From NCBI RefSeq assembly GCF_029868855.1, contig NZ_JARWOV010000029.1:1-48853 (forward strand): 48,853 bases of DNA, written 5' to 3'. Below the pieces are notes generated by a model, which did no database searches, was not told where the DNA came from, and saw only the letters and a program-made list of their open reading frames with translations. Shown here one piece after another: positions 33,033 to 41,875 of the stretch (the first letter of the stretch is position 1; every line of letters begins with the position of its first letter). Source of the DNA: Nocardia carnea (GTDB lineage: Bacteria; Actinomycetota; Actinomycetes; Mycobacteriales; Mycobacteriaceae). The position numbers and the translations under genes are program-made.

Positions 33033-34373
33033 TCAGTCCACCCGCAGGGCGATGCCCTTGGTTTCCTCGATGAAGAAGACCGTCACCAGGGTGAGGAGCG
33101 CGCAGAACACGAAGTATCCGGCGGGCGCGAGGGAATTGCCGGTGAGGTCGATGAGATAGGTCGCGATGAACGGCGCCGTCCCGCCCAGCACCATATTGGT
33201 GGTGTTGTTGCCCAGCGCCAGGCCGCTGTAGCGCACGGAGGCCTTGAGCATCTCCACGTAGGTCACGTACGAGGCGCCGTTGACGACCGAGACGCAGATG
33301 AACAGCACAGACTGCCCCACCACGGCCTGCCAGGCACCCGCGCCGGCCATCAGCATGAACATCGGGATGCCGAGGATCGCGGCGGCCGCACTACCGCCGA
33401 ACAGCACCGGTTTACGGCCGTATCGGTCGGCGAGGTAGCCGGCGATCGGCAGCGTGATGACACCGAGGACCAGCGCGAGCGAGGTGGACAGGAACGCCAG
33501 CGTCGACGAATGCCCGCCGGAGGTCTGCAGATAGGTGGCTGCGTACACCGAGGCGATGTAGTAGCCACCGGTGATCAGCGCGCCCAGGAAGATGATCTTC
33601 ACGACCGCGCCGCCGGAGGTGCTGAGCAACTCCATGATCGGCAGCTTCTTCGTTTCCCCCTTCTCCGCGAGTTCCTCGAACTGCGGGGTGTCCTCCATAT
33701 GGTTGCGGATCCAGATGCCGACGACACCGATGACCACGCTGAGCAGGAACGGGATGCGCCACGCCCAGGAGAGAATGGTTTCCTCGTCGAAGAACGAGGT
33801 CAGGCCCAGTGCCACCAGGGACGCCACGAGCGAGCCGAGATAGGTGCCCGAGTTGACCATCGAGGTCTGCGTCGCCCGCCAGCGCGCCGGCGCCGATTCG
33901 GAGACGAAGGCATTGGCGCCACCGAGTTCGCCGCCCGCGGCGAACCCTTGAACACACCGGGCCAGCACCAGGACGGCCGTGGCCCAGACGCCGAGAGTGA
34001 CGTAGGTGGGTAGCAGGCCCATGATCACCGTGGCGATCACCATCAGCAGGATGGTCCACGAGAGCGCGCTCTTGCGGCCGTAGCGGTCGCCGATATGGCC
34101 GAAGAAGATCCCGCCCGGGATCCGCAGGAAGAAGGCGACCGCGAAGGCCGCGAAGGTCCCCAGCAGCGCGGCCGTATCGTTCTCCGAGACGAAGAACAGC
34201 GAGGCGATCACCGTCGCCATATAGCCGTAGATGCCGAAGTCGTAGTACTCGACGACGGTGCCGACGACCGCCGCGCGGACCACCTTCACCGGCGACTGCT
34301 TACCGGCCGGGCTTGTGCCGCCGGCCGATTCGGAGCGGTGCACTGCTTCGGGCATCAGCTCGTTTCCCAACAT
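33033..34373 (-). CDS. MFS transporter, metabolite:H+ symporter (MHS) type
   Basis: The ATG at 34373 (MLGNELMPEAVHRSES) lies one base after the flavoprotein stop. The 446-residue protein has twelve TM segments and the sugar-porter/MHS loops GHIGDRYGRKSALSWTILL (between TM2 and TM3) and AGYLADRYGRKPVLF (the repeat in the second half). The opening VGTVVEYYDFGIYGYMATVI is typical of MHS transporters such as ShiA, ProP and KgtP, which import small organic acids with protons. Within this cluster it is the likely uptake system for the pathway substrate, probably a carboxylate. Substrate is inferred only from position. Confidence 0.92.
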   Translation of the reverse strand: MLGNELMPEAVHRSESAGGTSPAGKQSPVKVVRAAVVGTVVEYYDFGIYGYMATVIASLFFVSENDTAALLGTFAAFAVAFFLRIPGGIFFGHIGDRYGRKSALSWTILLMVIATVIMGLLPTYVTLGVWATAVLVLARCVQGFAAGGELGGANAFVSESAPARWRATQTSMVNSGTYLGSLVASLVALGLTSFFDEETILSWAWRIPFLLSVVIGVVGIWIRNHMEDTPQFEELAEKGETKKLPIMELLSTSGGAVVKIIFLGALITGGYYIASVYAATYLQTSGGHSSTLAFLSTSLALVLGVITLPIAGYLADRYGRKPVLFGGSAAAAILGIPMFMLMAGAGAWQAVVGQSVLFICVSVVNGASYVTYVEMLKASVRYSGLALGNNTTNMVLGGTAPFIATYLIDLTGNSLAPAGYFVFCALLTLVTVFFIEETKGIALRVD

Positions 34374-34374
34374 G

Positions 34375-35814
34375 TCATCGTCCTTGTGCGTTCGAAAGGG
34401 TGCGCGACGCGAGCGCCGCGCTGCGGCCGGCGATCCGGCCCATGGTGAGCGCGTTGGCGACAGCGTTACCGCCGCCGACGTAACGCAGTCCGAGAACCCC
34501 GCCGCCCGCCTCGCCGGCGGCGAAGAGCCCCGCCACCGGTGCGCCGGTGGTATCGAGCACGGCGGCACGCGCGTCGATCTCGAGGCCGGTGTGTGTGCAG
34601 ACCAGTTCCGCGGGCAGAATCCTGGCCGCGTAGAAGGGCCCGGTCGCGATCGGGTCCAGGGGCGCCGGAACACCTTTCGCGGCCAGCGAGAGATGCCGTC
34701 GGAATTCCGAGTCCCGGCCCGCGGGTAGTTCGGCGTTCCACCGGTCGATACTGGTGCGCAGCGCGGCGGCCGGGACACCGATGGCTGCCGCGAGCTCTTC
34801 CCAACTGTCGGCTCGCACCGTACGTCCGGCCGCGACCTCCTCGGCCACTCGGTCGGCGGTCCAGTCGGTATATCCGGGCGCGAGCCCGGTCCGCGCTTTC
34901 TCGTCGAAGATCATCCAGCCGTAGCCGCCCTGCCGGTCCAGGATTCCGGTGGAGACGGCATAGGAGGCGTCCTCGTCCATGAAACGCCGGCCCTGCCGGT
35001 TCACGTAGATGCGCGACGCCGGCGGGAACCCGGACTGCCAATGGTGGTAGCGCTGGAAGTACACGGTGGGCATGAGCAGACCCCAGTCGTGGCCGGTCAG
35101 CGCCGCACCGACGGCGTCTCCGAAGCGGAGGTGGTCGCCCCGGCTGCCCGGTGCCGCGACGACGAACAAGGATTCGCCCGCCTCGCGCGCGTCCGGGAAG
35201 TAGCGGTCCACGAATTCGGGGTTCTGGGCGAAACCTCCCGACGCGACGACGACCGCATCCGCGCGCATCTCGATCCCGTCGGCGACGACTCCGGCCACTC
35301 GGCCCTGCTCGACCAGCAGTTTCTCCACCCGCGTACCCAGCACCACCTCGATTCCGTGCGCACGGGCGGCCCCGGCGAGAACTTGAACGAGACCGTAGCC
35401 CTGGTCCTTCGGTACGTGCCCGCGCCACACGTCCTCCACTCCCGCGCGGGTCAGGCCCGGCTGGTGCGCGTTTCCGGAAACGGCCGCCGGAACCTCGAGT
35501 CCGAGGCCGAGGAGCCATTCGAGTGTCGGTCCGGCATTCTCGCAGAAGGCGTGGATCAGTCCCGGGCGCAACACCCACTGGTTGAGGTCCATGTAGTGCT
35601 GGAAGAACTTTTCCGGCGAGTCCTCGATCCCGAGGGCCCGCTGCACACTGGTGCCTGCCGCGGTGAACAGTCCCGCGGACAGCTGAGTGGAGCCGCCGAG
35701 TTCCCGTTCGGATTCGAACAGCAGCACCGAGGCACCTTCTTCGGCCGCGGAGACCGCGGCCGCCAGACCGGCTCCGCCGCCGCCGATCACGATCACATCG
35801 AATTCGTCGTCCAC
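34375..35814 (-). CDS. FAD-dependent dehydrogenase (fumarate reductase/3-ketosteroid dehydrogenase-like)
   Basis: The GTG at 35814 shares a base with the upstream TAG. The 479-residue protein is a FAD_binding_2 flavoprotein. Dinucleotide-binding DVIVIGGGGAGLAAAVSAAE is at the N-terminus, LGGSTQLSAGLF follows, VVVASGGFAQNPEF is mid-protein, and the FAD-closing block GEAGGGVLGLRYVGGGNAVA is near the C-terminus. Family members remove or add hydrogens alpha-beta to a carbonyl, as in KstD, fumarate reductase or urocanate reductase. Together with two SDRs it could desaturate or aromatise a cyclic ketone feeding homogentisate. No signal peptide is seen, so it is cytosolic. The exact substrate is unknown. 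Confidence 0.88.
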   Translation of the reverse strand: MDDEFDVIVIGGGGAGLAAAVSAAEEGASVLLFESERELGGSTQLSAGLFTAAGTSVQRALGIEDSPEKFFQHYMDLNQWVLRPGLIHAFCENAGPTLEWLLGLGLEVPAAVSGNAHQPGLTRAGVEDVWRGHVPKDQGYGLVQVLAGAARAHGIEVVLGTRVEKLLVEQGRVAGVVADGIEMRADAVVVASGGFAQNPEFVDRYFPDAREAGESLFVVAAPGSRGDHLRFGDAVGAALTGHDWGLLMPTVYFQRYHHWQSGFPPASRIYVNRQGRRFMDEDASYAVSTGILDRQGGYGWMIFDEKARTGLAPGYTDWTADRVAEEVAAGRTVRADSWEELAAAIGVPAAALRTSIDRWNAELPAGRDSEFRRHLSLAAKGVPAPLDPIATGPFYAARILPAELVCTHTGLEIDARAAVLDTTGAPVAGLFAAGEAGGGVLGLRYVGGGNAVANALTMGRIAGRSAALASRTLSNAQGR

Positions 35815-36596
35815 TACCGGCTCCCCTCGATATCGGCGAGGATGCGGTGGTACAGGCCGTTGGAGACCAGTCCGCCGTCGACGGTGACCTCGCTGCCGGT
35901 CATATAGCTCGACCGATTCGACAGCAGATGCAGGACGGCATCGGTGATCTCCTCGGCCGCTCCCATACGGCCCATCGGAATGGACCGCAGCGACGAGTCC
36001 ACGAACGCACCCGAACCGCTGACCAGCGCGGTCCCCACCAGACCCGGATGGACCGAGTTGACCCGGATACCCCATTTCGCCAGACCACCGGCCGCCGATT
36101 TGGACAGCCCGGTCAGCCCCCATTTGCTGGCCGAGTAGGCCGGGGAGAAATACCCGATCTGTCCGGTGATCGAGGAGATGTTGACGATGGATCCGCCACC
36201 GGAATCACGCATGAGCGGTGCCACCGCCTGCATCCCGTAGAAGGGACCGGACAGGTTGATCCGCAGCGTCTGCTCCCAGATATCGTCCGGGGTGTCGGTG
36301 AATTCCAGCCGCCGCGAGATACCGGCATTGTTGACCAGTCCGCCCAGTTCGCCGTGCTCGGTGCGGATCTCGTCGACGACCCGGTCCCAGGCGGTTCGGT
36401 CGGCGACATCGAGGACGTGTCCGCCGGCCGAACCACCGGCCGCGGTGATCTCCGCGGCCAGCTCTGCGGTGTCGGTGATATCGGCGAGACACACATGGGT
36501 GCCGAGTGTGCCGAGCGCCCGCGCATGGGCCGCGCCCATTCCGGCCGCGGCACCGGTCACCAGGACGACCCGGGGATACTCCGGCCGATCAGACAT
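35814..36596 (-). CDS. Short-chain dehydrogenase/reductase (first of an adjacent pair)
   Basis: A 260-residue SDR from the ATG at 36596, overlapping the end of the upstream SDR by 8 bp. Cofactor motif [29 protein letters not shown], and catalytic Ser with YSASK in [16 protein letters not shown] are all intact. C-terminal [20 protein letters not shown] is classical. An Asp at the end of the second strand (CLADITD) favours NAD+ over NADP+, as expected for catabolic alcohol oxidation. It presumably oxidises a secondary alcohol on the ring system processed by this operon. It differs clearly from its neighbour, so each likely has its own step. Confidence 0.92.
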   Translation of the reverse strand: MSDRPEYPRVVLVTGAAAGMGAAHARALGTLGTHVCLADITDTAELAAEITAAGGSAGGHVLDVADRTAWDRVVDEIRTEHGELGGLVNNAGISRRLEFTDTPDDIWEQTLRINLSGPFYGMQAVAPLMRDSGGGSIVNISSITGQIGYFSPAYSASKWGLTGLSKSAAGGLAKWGIRVNSVHPGLVGTALVSGSGAFVDSSLRSIPMGRMGAAEEITDAVLHLLSNRSSYMTGSEVTVDGGLVSNGLYHRILADIEGSR

Positions 36597-37425
36597 GGCG
36601 CGAACCCCCGTCGACGGCGATGCTGTGCCCGGTGATGTAGCGGGCACTGTCGGACAGCAGGAACAGCAGCGGCCCGAAAACCTCCTCCGGCGAACCGAGC
36701 CGGTGCAGCGGGACCACCTCGAGGGCGTGCGCGAGCGCGGCGGGGTCCTCCTGGACCCAGCGGGTCATGGCCGTATCGATATAGCCGGGGGCAATGGAGT
36801 TCACGCGAATCCCTTTGTCGCCCAGTTCGACCGCGAGGGATTCGGTCATATGCGCGACCGCGGCCTTGGAGGTGCAGTACGCGCCGCGTCCCTTCCGTAC
36901 CCGCAGCGCGGAAACCGACGACATGTTCACGATCGCGCTGCCCGGTCGCATATGCCGTGCCGCGGCCTGGGCGCCGTAGAGCACGCCTTCGACGTTCACC
37001 CGCAGCGTCGCGCCGATCTGTTCCGGGGAGATGTCCTCGGCCAGCGCGAACGGGAAAATACCCGCGTTGTTGATCCAGAAGTCGATCCGCCCGAAGTCGG
37101 CGACGGCGCGCCGGGCGAGCTCCTCATGGTCGGCGGGCGCGGTGACATCGGCCCGCATACCGACGACCCGGCCGGGTGGTACGTCCGATGCCTTCCCGGC
37201 GAGTTCGGCGTCGATCCGGTCCGCTGTGGCGGTGACCTGCTCCTCGTTGATATCCGCGGCCACCACCGACACTCCGCGCGCGGCCAGCCCCGCCGCGAAT
37301 ACCGCACCCATTCCCTGGGCCGCGCCGGTGACGACGGCGACCTTGCCCGCCATTTCCGGATACTGCGCGGTCATCGGGGTCGTATCGGTGCGGCCCGGAT
37401 TGTCCCGGTCCGTGGTGGTGCTCAT
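36589..37425 (-). CDS. Short-chain dehydrogenase/reductase (second of an adjacent pair)
   Basis: The ATG at 37425 has AGGAAGGA upstream; an internal Met at residue 18 is possible. The 278-residue protein has [29 protein letters not shown], Ser-x(n)-YCTSK in [18 protein letters not shown], and ends [29 protein letters not shown] again has Asp at the NAD-selecting position. A classical SDR acting on a hydroxyl/keto pair in the same pathway as its neighbour. It lies 45 bp after the NTF2-like gene with no terminator between. Confidence 0.92.
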   Translation of the reverse strand: MSTTTDRDNPGRTDTTPMTAQYPEMAGKVAVVTGAAQGMGAVFAAGLAARGVSVVAADINEEQVTATADRIDAELAGKASDVPPGRVVGMRADVTAPADHEELARRAVADFGRIDFWINNAGIFPFALAEDISPEQIGATLRVNVEGVLYGAQAAARHMRPGSAIVNMSSVSALRVRKGRGAYCTSKAAVAHMTESLAVELGDKGIRVNSIAPGYIDTAMTRWVQEDPAALAHALEVVPLHRLGSPEEVFGPLLFLLSDSARYITGHSIAVDGGSRHV

Positions 37426-37470
37426 TTCTGATCCTTCCTGGGATGTGTGAACAGGCCGTGGGGTCCGGTG

Positions 37471-37917
37471 TTATGCCGGTGGTCTGTCGTCGCGCGAAAC
37501 GCGGCGGCGGGCAATCGCCCAGCCGCCGTCGGTGCGCTGGAGGCGGTCTTCGAAGGTGGTCATCCGCGCCAGAAACGAGCGCCCGCCGCGGGGGGTGGCG
37601 ACAATCTGCAGGTAGGCGCCGACCTCGAGCGTCGCGTCGTCCAGCTGCCGGATCGCGATATTGGTGACGACATGGCGATGCACCTCGTCGGCCGCACGCG
37701 CTGTCTCGTAGAAATTGCGCGCGAACTCGGTGAGCGCGCCCCGCCCCGTCACCGGTTCGGGGTAGCTGGGTGAATGGAATTCCCCGGCGACGGTGAAGGT
37801 GGCCGCCCAGTCGGCGGCGTGGCCGCTGTCTATGAACTGGCTCTGCCAGCCGTACAGCTGGTGGACCGCGGCCACCGTGGCCGGATCCGGCAGGCCGCCG
37901 GATGTCACCGTGCTCAT
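37471..37917 (-). CDS. NTF2/SnoaL-like protein, first gene of the IclR-controlled cluster
   Basis: The ATG at 37917 follows GAGGAG. The 148-residue product is a cone-shaped NTF2-like fold: VAAVHQLYGWQSQFIDSGHA, DWAATFTVAGEFHSPSYPEP, VHRHVVTNIAIRQLDD, then TTFEDRLQRTDGGWAIARRR. This is the layout of scytalone-dehydratase/SnoaL and small-subunit dioxygenase-like proteins. It could be a dehydratase or isomerase of the pathway or a binding protein. An Asp/His pair (D32-type and H around 82-84) could be catalytic, but I cannot be sure. Being first, it sits directly under the operator at 37972-37998. Confidence 0.8.
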   Translation of the reverse strand: MSTVTSGGLPDPATVAAVHQLYGWQSQFIDSGHAADWAATFTVAGEFHSPSYPEPVTGRGALTEFARNFYETARAADEVHRHVVTNIAIRQLDDATLEVGAYLQIVATPRGGRSFLARMTTFEDRLQRTDGGWAIARRRVSRDDRPPA

Positions 37918-37971
37918 CGAACTTCTCCTCGGGTGATCGCTGCTCCGCCGGCTTGCCCCCACCCAGCAGCT

Positions 37972-37998
37972 GTGCGATAATCGCACGCACTGTGCGAT
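37972..37998. promoter_or_regulatory. IclR-type operator between the catabolic operon and its regulator
   Basis: GTGCGATAATCGCAC (37972-37986) is a perfect 15-bp palindrome around one A. A second GTGCGAT (37992-37998) follows, 20 bp downstream of the first, i.e. two helical turns. The core closely resembles the GTTCGATAATCGCAC-type boxes I recall for IclR-family PcaR/PcaU regulators. It lies 55 bp from the NTF2-like start and 49 bp from the IclR start. Confidence 0.75.
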
Positions 37999-38046
37999 AT
38001 GCATAAAGGCTAAGTGTCCGCCCTCACAGAAGTCAAGAAGGACGAG

Positions 38047-38769
38047 ATGAACCACAGCACGGCACCGGCAGGCGAGCGCACGTCCGCGGTCGAGCTCGAC
38101 TCCGGAATGTCGAAAACGCTGCACCACGGACTGGCGATCCTGGAGGTGCTCTCCCGCCATCCCCACGGGCTGTCGACCAGCGATCTCGCCGATGCGGTCG
38201 GCGTACACCGAACGGTCGCGCACCGGCTGGTCCGCACGCTCGAGGCGCACCGCCTGTGCCGCCGCGACGATGCCAAACGGGTCACGCTCGGCACGGGCCT
38301 GGTCACGCTGGCCGAACCGGTGGAACAGGATCTGCGGACCGTGGCCCGGCCGGTGATGGAGGATCTCGCGGAACGGACGCGGGCCACCGTCCACCTGGTT
38401 CTCCGCGAGAGCGAGAACGAGGTGCGCGCGCTGGTGGTCGTGGAACCGCGCAATGCCCAGGTCCACGTGGCGTTCCGGCCGGGCCAGGTCCATCCCATCG
38501 ACCGCGGATCGGCCGGTTTGGCCATGCTGGCCGCGCTGCCGCCGGCCCCCGGCGAACGCCCAGAAGTAGAGGCGGCCCGCAGCCGGGGTTACGCCGTCAC
38601 TCGTGGCGAGGTCGTATCCACGGTGTACGGGATCTCGGCACTGATCCCCCGACGCCGCGGCGCACCGCTGTCCTCGATCGGAATCTCGGTATTCGAAATC
38701 GACGACGAACCCGCGCTCGCCACCGCCGTCGGCGAGGCCGCCCGGCAATTGGGCACTCTCCTGCACTGA
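38047..38769 (+). CDS. IclR-family transcriptional regulator
   Basis: The ATG at 38047 with AGAAGGA upstream is preferred over the GTG at 38014. The 240-residue protein has a winged helix-turn-helix (HGLAILEVLSRHPHGLSTSD to ADAVGVHRTVAHRLVRTLEA) and the IclR effector-binding GAF-like domain, with PIDRGSAGLAMLAALPP and VSTVYGISALIPR. IclR proteins act as tetramers and often control divergent aromatic or organic-acid catabolic operons. The divergent position to the NTF2-SDR-SDR-flavoprotein-MFS run, with the dyad at 37972-37998 between, makes it the likely regulator. The effector is probably the pathway substrate or an intermediate. Confidence 0.93.
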   Translation: MNHSTAPAGERTSAVELDSGMSKTLHHGLAILEVLSRHPHGLSTSDLADAVGVHRTVAHRLVRTLEAHRLCRRDDAKRVTLGTGLVTLAEPVEQDLRTVARPVMEDLAERTRATVHLVLRESENEVRALVVVEPRNAQVHVAFRPGQVHPIDRGSAGLAMLAALPPAPGERPEVEAARSRGYAVTRGEVVSTVYGISALIPRRRGAPLSSIGISVFEIDDEPALATAVGEAARQLGTLLH

Positions 38770-38940
38770 CCGGAGCTGGGCGACGGGCGGTCAGCGGCCG
38801 TCGGCGGCAGTACGGCGGATGCACTCGTCGCGGCCCTGCGCGACGAGTCACTCCCGGAATTGCTGCGCCGGGCAACAGGTGACCGGAGACGCTCCCGGGC
38901 CGCCGCGGCGTGCCCGGGTGGCTGGACTCGGTGTGCAGGC

Positions 38941-39903
38941 ATGGTCGACGATGGAGCGATGTCACTCAGTACGCACGAGGCCGATCTCTTCGAGGGCCTA
39001 CGGGGGCGGCTCGAGGCGATCGCCTACCGGCTGCTGGGGTCGGCCGGGGATGCCGAGGACGCGGTGCAGGAAACGTACCTGCGCTGGCATGCGGCAGATC
39101 GGGAACGGATCGAGACACCCGAGGCGTGGCTGACCAAGGTACTGACCAACCTCTGCCTCAACCAGCTGACCTCGGCACGGGCCAGGCGGGAAACCTATGT
39201 GGGGCAGTGGCTTCCGGAACCGGTCCTGGCCGGTGACCCGATACTCGGCCCCGCCGATACCGTCGAGCAACGCGAATCGGTTTCCCTGGCGATGCTCGCC
39301 CTGCTGGAACGGCTGTCGCCGAAGGAACGCGCGGTGTACGTGCTGCGTGAGGCGTTCGCTTATCAGCATCGGGAGATCGCCGAGATCCTCGAGCTCAGCG
39401 AGGCGAACTGCCAGCAGATCTACCGGCGTGCCAGACAGCATGTGACCACCGATCGGTCCCGAACTCCGGTCGATGCGGCAGCCGCGCAGGAAATCGTGCG
39501 GGAATTCCTGACCGCGGCCCTCAGCGGCGATACCGAACCACTCATCCGGTTGCTCGCCGGCGACGCCGTCAGCATCGCCGACGGTGGCGGCCGCGTTCCG
39601 GCGCGCCGGGGTCCGGTGCTCGGCGGTTTCGCGATCGCCCGGTACCTCAGCGGTCTGTTCCGGCCGACCGATACCAAACGAGCGTTCATCGGCGGCAAGC
39701 CGGCCTTCTACAGCGTCACTGTCAACGATGGTCCCGCCCTGCTCATCGAGGTGGACGGACAGGTTCTCGGTGTCTTCTGCCTCGAGCCGGTCCCGGGCGG
39801 TATCCAGGCGATCCGTATCCAGGTCAACCCGGACAAACTGGGTCGGGTGCGGCGACGCTGGTCGGCGACCGCACCACATCGACCGCTCCCCGTGGCGTGG
39901 TGA
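38941..39903 (+). CDS. ECF41/SigJ-type RNA polymerase sigma factor with SnoaL-like C-terminal domain
   Basis: In-frame ATGs lie at 38941 and 38959 (MSLSTHEADLFEGL); neither has an ideal ribosome-binding site, and I give the longer, 320 residues. Region 2 is at about 15-75 (IAYRLLGSAGDAEDAVQETY), the ECF41 linker WLPEPVL follows, then region 4 (LSPKERAVYVLREAFAYQHR). The C-terminal 110 or so residues are SnoaL-like with DGGGR and the NPDKL motif that characterise ECF41. In this class the extension replaces an anti-sigma factor and modulates activity. ECF41 genes usually sit beside carboxymuconolactone decarboxylase, oxidoreductase or epimerase genes; here the nearest enzyme is an SDR about 1 kb away. 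Confidence 0.92.
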   Translation: MVDDGAMSLSTHEADLFEGLRGRLEAIAYRLLGSAGDAEDAVQETYLRWHAADRERIETPEAWLTKVLTNLCLNQLTSARARRETYVGQWLPEPVLAGDPILGPADTVEQRESVSLAMLALLERLSPKERAVYVLREAFAYQHREIAEILELSEANCQQIYRRARQHVTTDRSRTPVDAAAAQEIVREFLTAALSGDTEPLIRLLAGDAVSIADGGGRVPARRGPVLGGFAIARYLSGLFRPTDTKRAFIGGKPAFYSVTVNDGPALLIEVDGQVLGVFCLEPVPGGIQAIRIQVNPDKLGRVRRRWSATAPHRPLPVAW

Positions 39904-39931
39904 CCCGCCCCGGGCCGAGAGCGCGGGCGGG
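39904..39931. terminator. Hairpin between convergent sigma-factor and regulator genes
   Basis: CCCGCCC (39904-39910) and GGGCGGG (39925-39931) form a 7-bp stem with a 14-nt loop in the 40-bp gap between stops at 39903 and 39944, so it can serve both genes. Confidence 0.5.
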
Positions 39932-39943
39932 AGGCCGGCGTAC

Positions 39944-40804
39944 TCAGCCCGTGCGCCGGTCGTGGACCCGGACCGCGCCGACCCGGAGGAAGTCGAGTTT
40001 CTCCGCTTCCGGTGATCCGCCCACAGCGGTGTAGACGACAATTTTCAGATCGACGCCCGGAACGTCGAGCACGTCGCAGTCCAGGATCACGTCACCGACC
40101 ACAGGATGAGTCACGGTTTTCCGATCATGGACGTGCGCCCCCACGGCACCGCTGCGCCACAGTTCGGCGAACCGCGGACTGTCGCTGCGGCAATCGGCGA
40201 TGAGCCGGTGCAGACCGAGGTCGTCGGGATACCGGACCTGCGCGGCACGCAGGTCGGCGACCAGTGCGGCCTCAACAGCCCGATCACCACGTTCGGAACG
40301 CACCGGCACCACCGGATCCCCGGGCCCGCTCAGAAATGTCAGGCGGACGAGATTGCGTCGTTCGACGGGCACGGTGCGCGGGTCCCCGATCAGCGCCGCC
40401 CACAGCGGGGTCCAGGTGATCAGAGTCCAGTCGGCGCAGAACACCGCTATCGGCAGGTCGCCGAGCCGGGCAACGAGTCGCTGGATACTCGGCGGGATAT
40501 GCCGCGAGATCCGTCCCGGCGGTGGTGGCAGCAGACCCGCGAGGCGATAGAGATGATCGCGTTCCCCGGCCTCCAGCTGCAACGCCCGGGCCAGTGCGCC
40601 GATCACCTGCTCGGACGGATGGGTCGCCCGCCCCTGCTCCAGCCGGACGATGTAATCGACCGACAGACCGGCCAGCGCCGCCAGCTCCTCCCGGCGTAAA
40701 CCCCGCGCCCGGCGCCCGGGGAGATCGGGCAGGCCCACATCGCCCGGCGCCAGGCGGTCACGCCAGCCGCGGAGTGCGACCCCGAGCTCATCGGTTGTGC
40801 TCAC
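39944..40804 (-). CDS. MmyB/XRE-type helix-turn-helix transcriptional regulator
   Basis: The GTG at 40804 starts a 286-residue protein. The N-terminal third is an XRE helix-turn-helix with RRARGLRREELAALAGLSVD and YIVRLEQGRATHPSEQVIGA. The remainder is the MmyB ligand-binding region: IAVFCADWTLITWTPLWAAL and RFAELWRSGAVGAHVHDRKT. MmyB-like regulators are abundant in actinobacteria, bind fatty-acid-like ligands in the one solved structure I recall, and typically control a divergently transcribed dehydrogenase. That is the arrangement here: an SDR at 40970 with a perfect palindrome between. Confidence 0.93.
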   Translation of the reverse strand: MSTTDELGVALRGWRDRLAPGDVGLPDLPGRRARGLRREELAALAGLSVDYIVRLEQGRATHPSEQVIGALARALQLEAGERDHLYRLAGLLPPPPGRISRHIPPSIQRLVARLGDLPIAVFCADWTLITWTPLWAALIGDPRTVPVERRNLVRLTFLSGPGDPVVPVRSERGDRAVEAALVADLRAAQVRYPDDLGLHRLIADCRSDSPRFAELWRSGAVGAHVHDRKTVTHPVVGDVILDCDVLDVPGVDLKIVVYTAVGGSPEAEKLDFLRVGAVRVHDRRTG

Positions 40805-40836
40805 CTGTCCAGTGTGGGCGATCGGATCGTAGCCAT

Positions 40837-40857
40837 GGTGGTACTGCGCGTACCACC
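40837..40857. promoter_or_regulatory. Perfect operator palindrome between MmyB-type regulator and SDR
   Basis: GGTGGTAC (40837-40844) and GTACCACC (40850-40857) are exact inverted repeats around TGCGC. The dyad is 33 bp from the regulator start and 113 bp from the SDR start. TGGTAC-n5-GTACCA-like dyads fit the TGGTA/TACCA half-sites I associate with MmyB-family regulators. Confidence 0.7.
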
Positions 40858-40969
40858 GTCCGGCAGGGCACTGGCTGTCCGGAGTCCGCTACGGGACTCT
40901 CGGGTGATACGGCGCCGGCAGCGGCGCCATCGGTGATGAGCATGAGCACTCCAGAAGGATTGATCGAGA

Positions 40970-41875
40970 ATGAAATACACAGTCGTCATGACCGGCGCCA
41001 GTCGCGGTATCGGCCGGGTCGCGGCCGAGCGCATGCTCCGAGCTGATCCGGACGTCCACCTCGCGGTCATCGCGCGGGATCCGGCCGGCGCCGGCACGGC
41101 CGCGGACTTGGAACACCGGATCACTCTCGTCCCCGCCGACCTGGCGTCCTCGGCCAGCGTCCGGACCGCCGCCCGGAAGCTGCACGAACTTCTGGATACC
41201 GGCCGGCTGCCCCCGCTGCGCGGTTTCGTCGGAAATGCGGGCATCCAGTACACCGACAACCTGACGGCCGGAGCCGAGGGATACGAGGCGACCTTCACCG
41301 TCAACGTCCTGGCAAATCACTTGCTCATCCGGCTGCTGCTCGATCGGTTCGTTGCTCCGGCACGGATCGTGATCACGGTGAGCGATACGCATTTCGGCGA
41401 CCTACGGCACAACATGGGGATGGTCCCTGGGCCCCGGTGGAGCACACCCCACTCGCTCGCGGCCCCTGGCTCGTTCGCCCGGCCCACCACCACCGCGGCC
41501 GGGCGCACGGCCTACTCCACCAGCAAGCTCGCCGCCATCTACCTGGTTCACGAGTACGCTCGCCGCCTCCCCGCCGGTATCGGCATCGTCTCCTACAACC
41601 CGGGTTTCGTCCCCGGAACCGGGCTGGCCCGCAACGCCGATCCCGTCTCCCGGTTCACCATGCGTTACATCCTGCCGATCATGACGATCACCCCGCTCGC
41701 CGTGAGCCGCACAACCGCCGGGCGCCGGCTCGCCGACCTCGCGCTAGGGCGCATCGCCTTCACCAACGGCGGCTATATCGATCGCGACCGTGCGGCCCGG
41801 TCGTCCGGCGAGTCCTACGCGCCGGACCGTGAACGAGAACTGTGGGCCGCAGCCGAAGAACTCTGCGGCTTCTGA
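40970..41875 (+). CDS. Short-chain dehydrogenase divergent from the MmyB-type regulator
   Basis: The ATG at 40970 has GAAGGA upstream. The 301-residue protein starts MKYTVVMTGASRGIGRVAAE, the classical NADP-type Rossmann motif, and carries VGNAGIQYTD and an active-site TAYSTSKLAAIYLVHEYARR. It is longer than classical SDRs and resembles the protochlorophyllide-reductase/retinol-dehydrogenase-like branch, with an insertion near HFGDLRHNMGMVPGPRWSTP. The substrate is unknown. The divergent regulator and palindrome at 40837-40857 point to local control. Confidence 0.9.
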   Translation: MKYTVVMTGASRGIGRVAAERMLRADPDVHLAVIARDPAGAGTAADLEHRITLVPADLASSASVRTAARKLHELLDTGRLPPLRGFVGNAGIQYTDNLTAGAEGYEATFTVNVLANHLLIRLLLDRFVAPARIVITVSDTHFGDLRHNMGMVPGPRWSTPHSLAAPGSFARPTTTAAGRTAYSTSKLAAIYLVHEYARRLPAGIGIVSYNPGFVPGTGLARNADPVSRFTMRYILPIMTITPLAVSRTTAGRRLADLALGRIAFTNGGYIDRDRAARSSGESYAPDRERELWAAAEELCGF

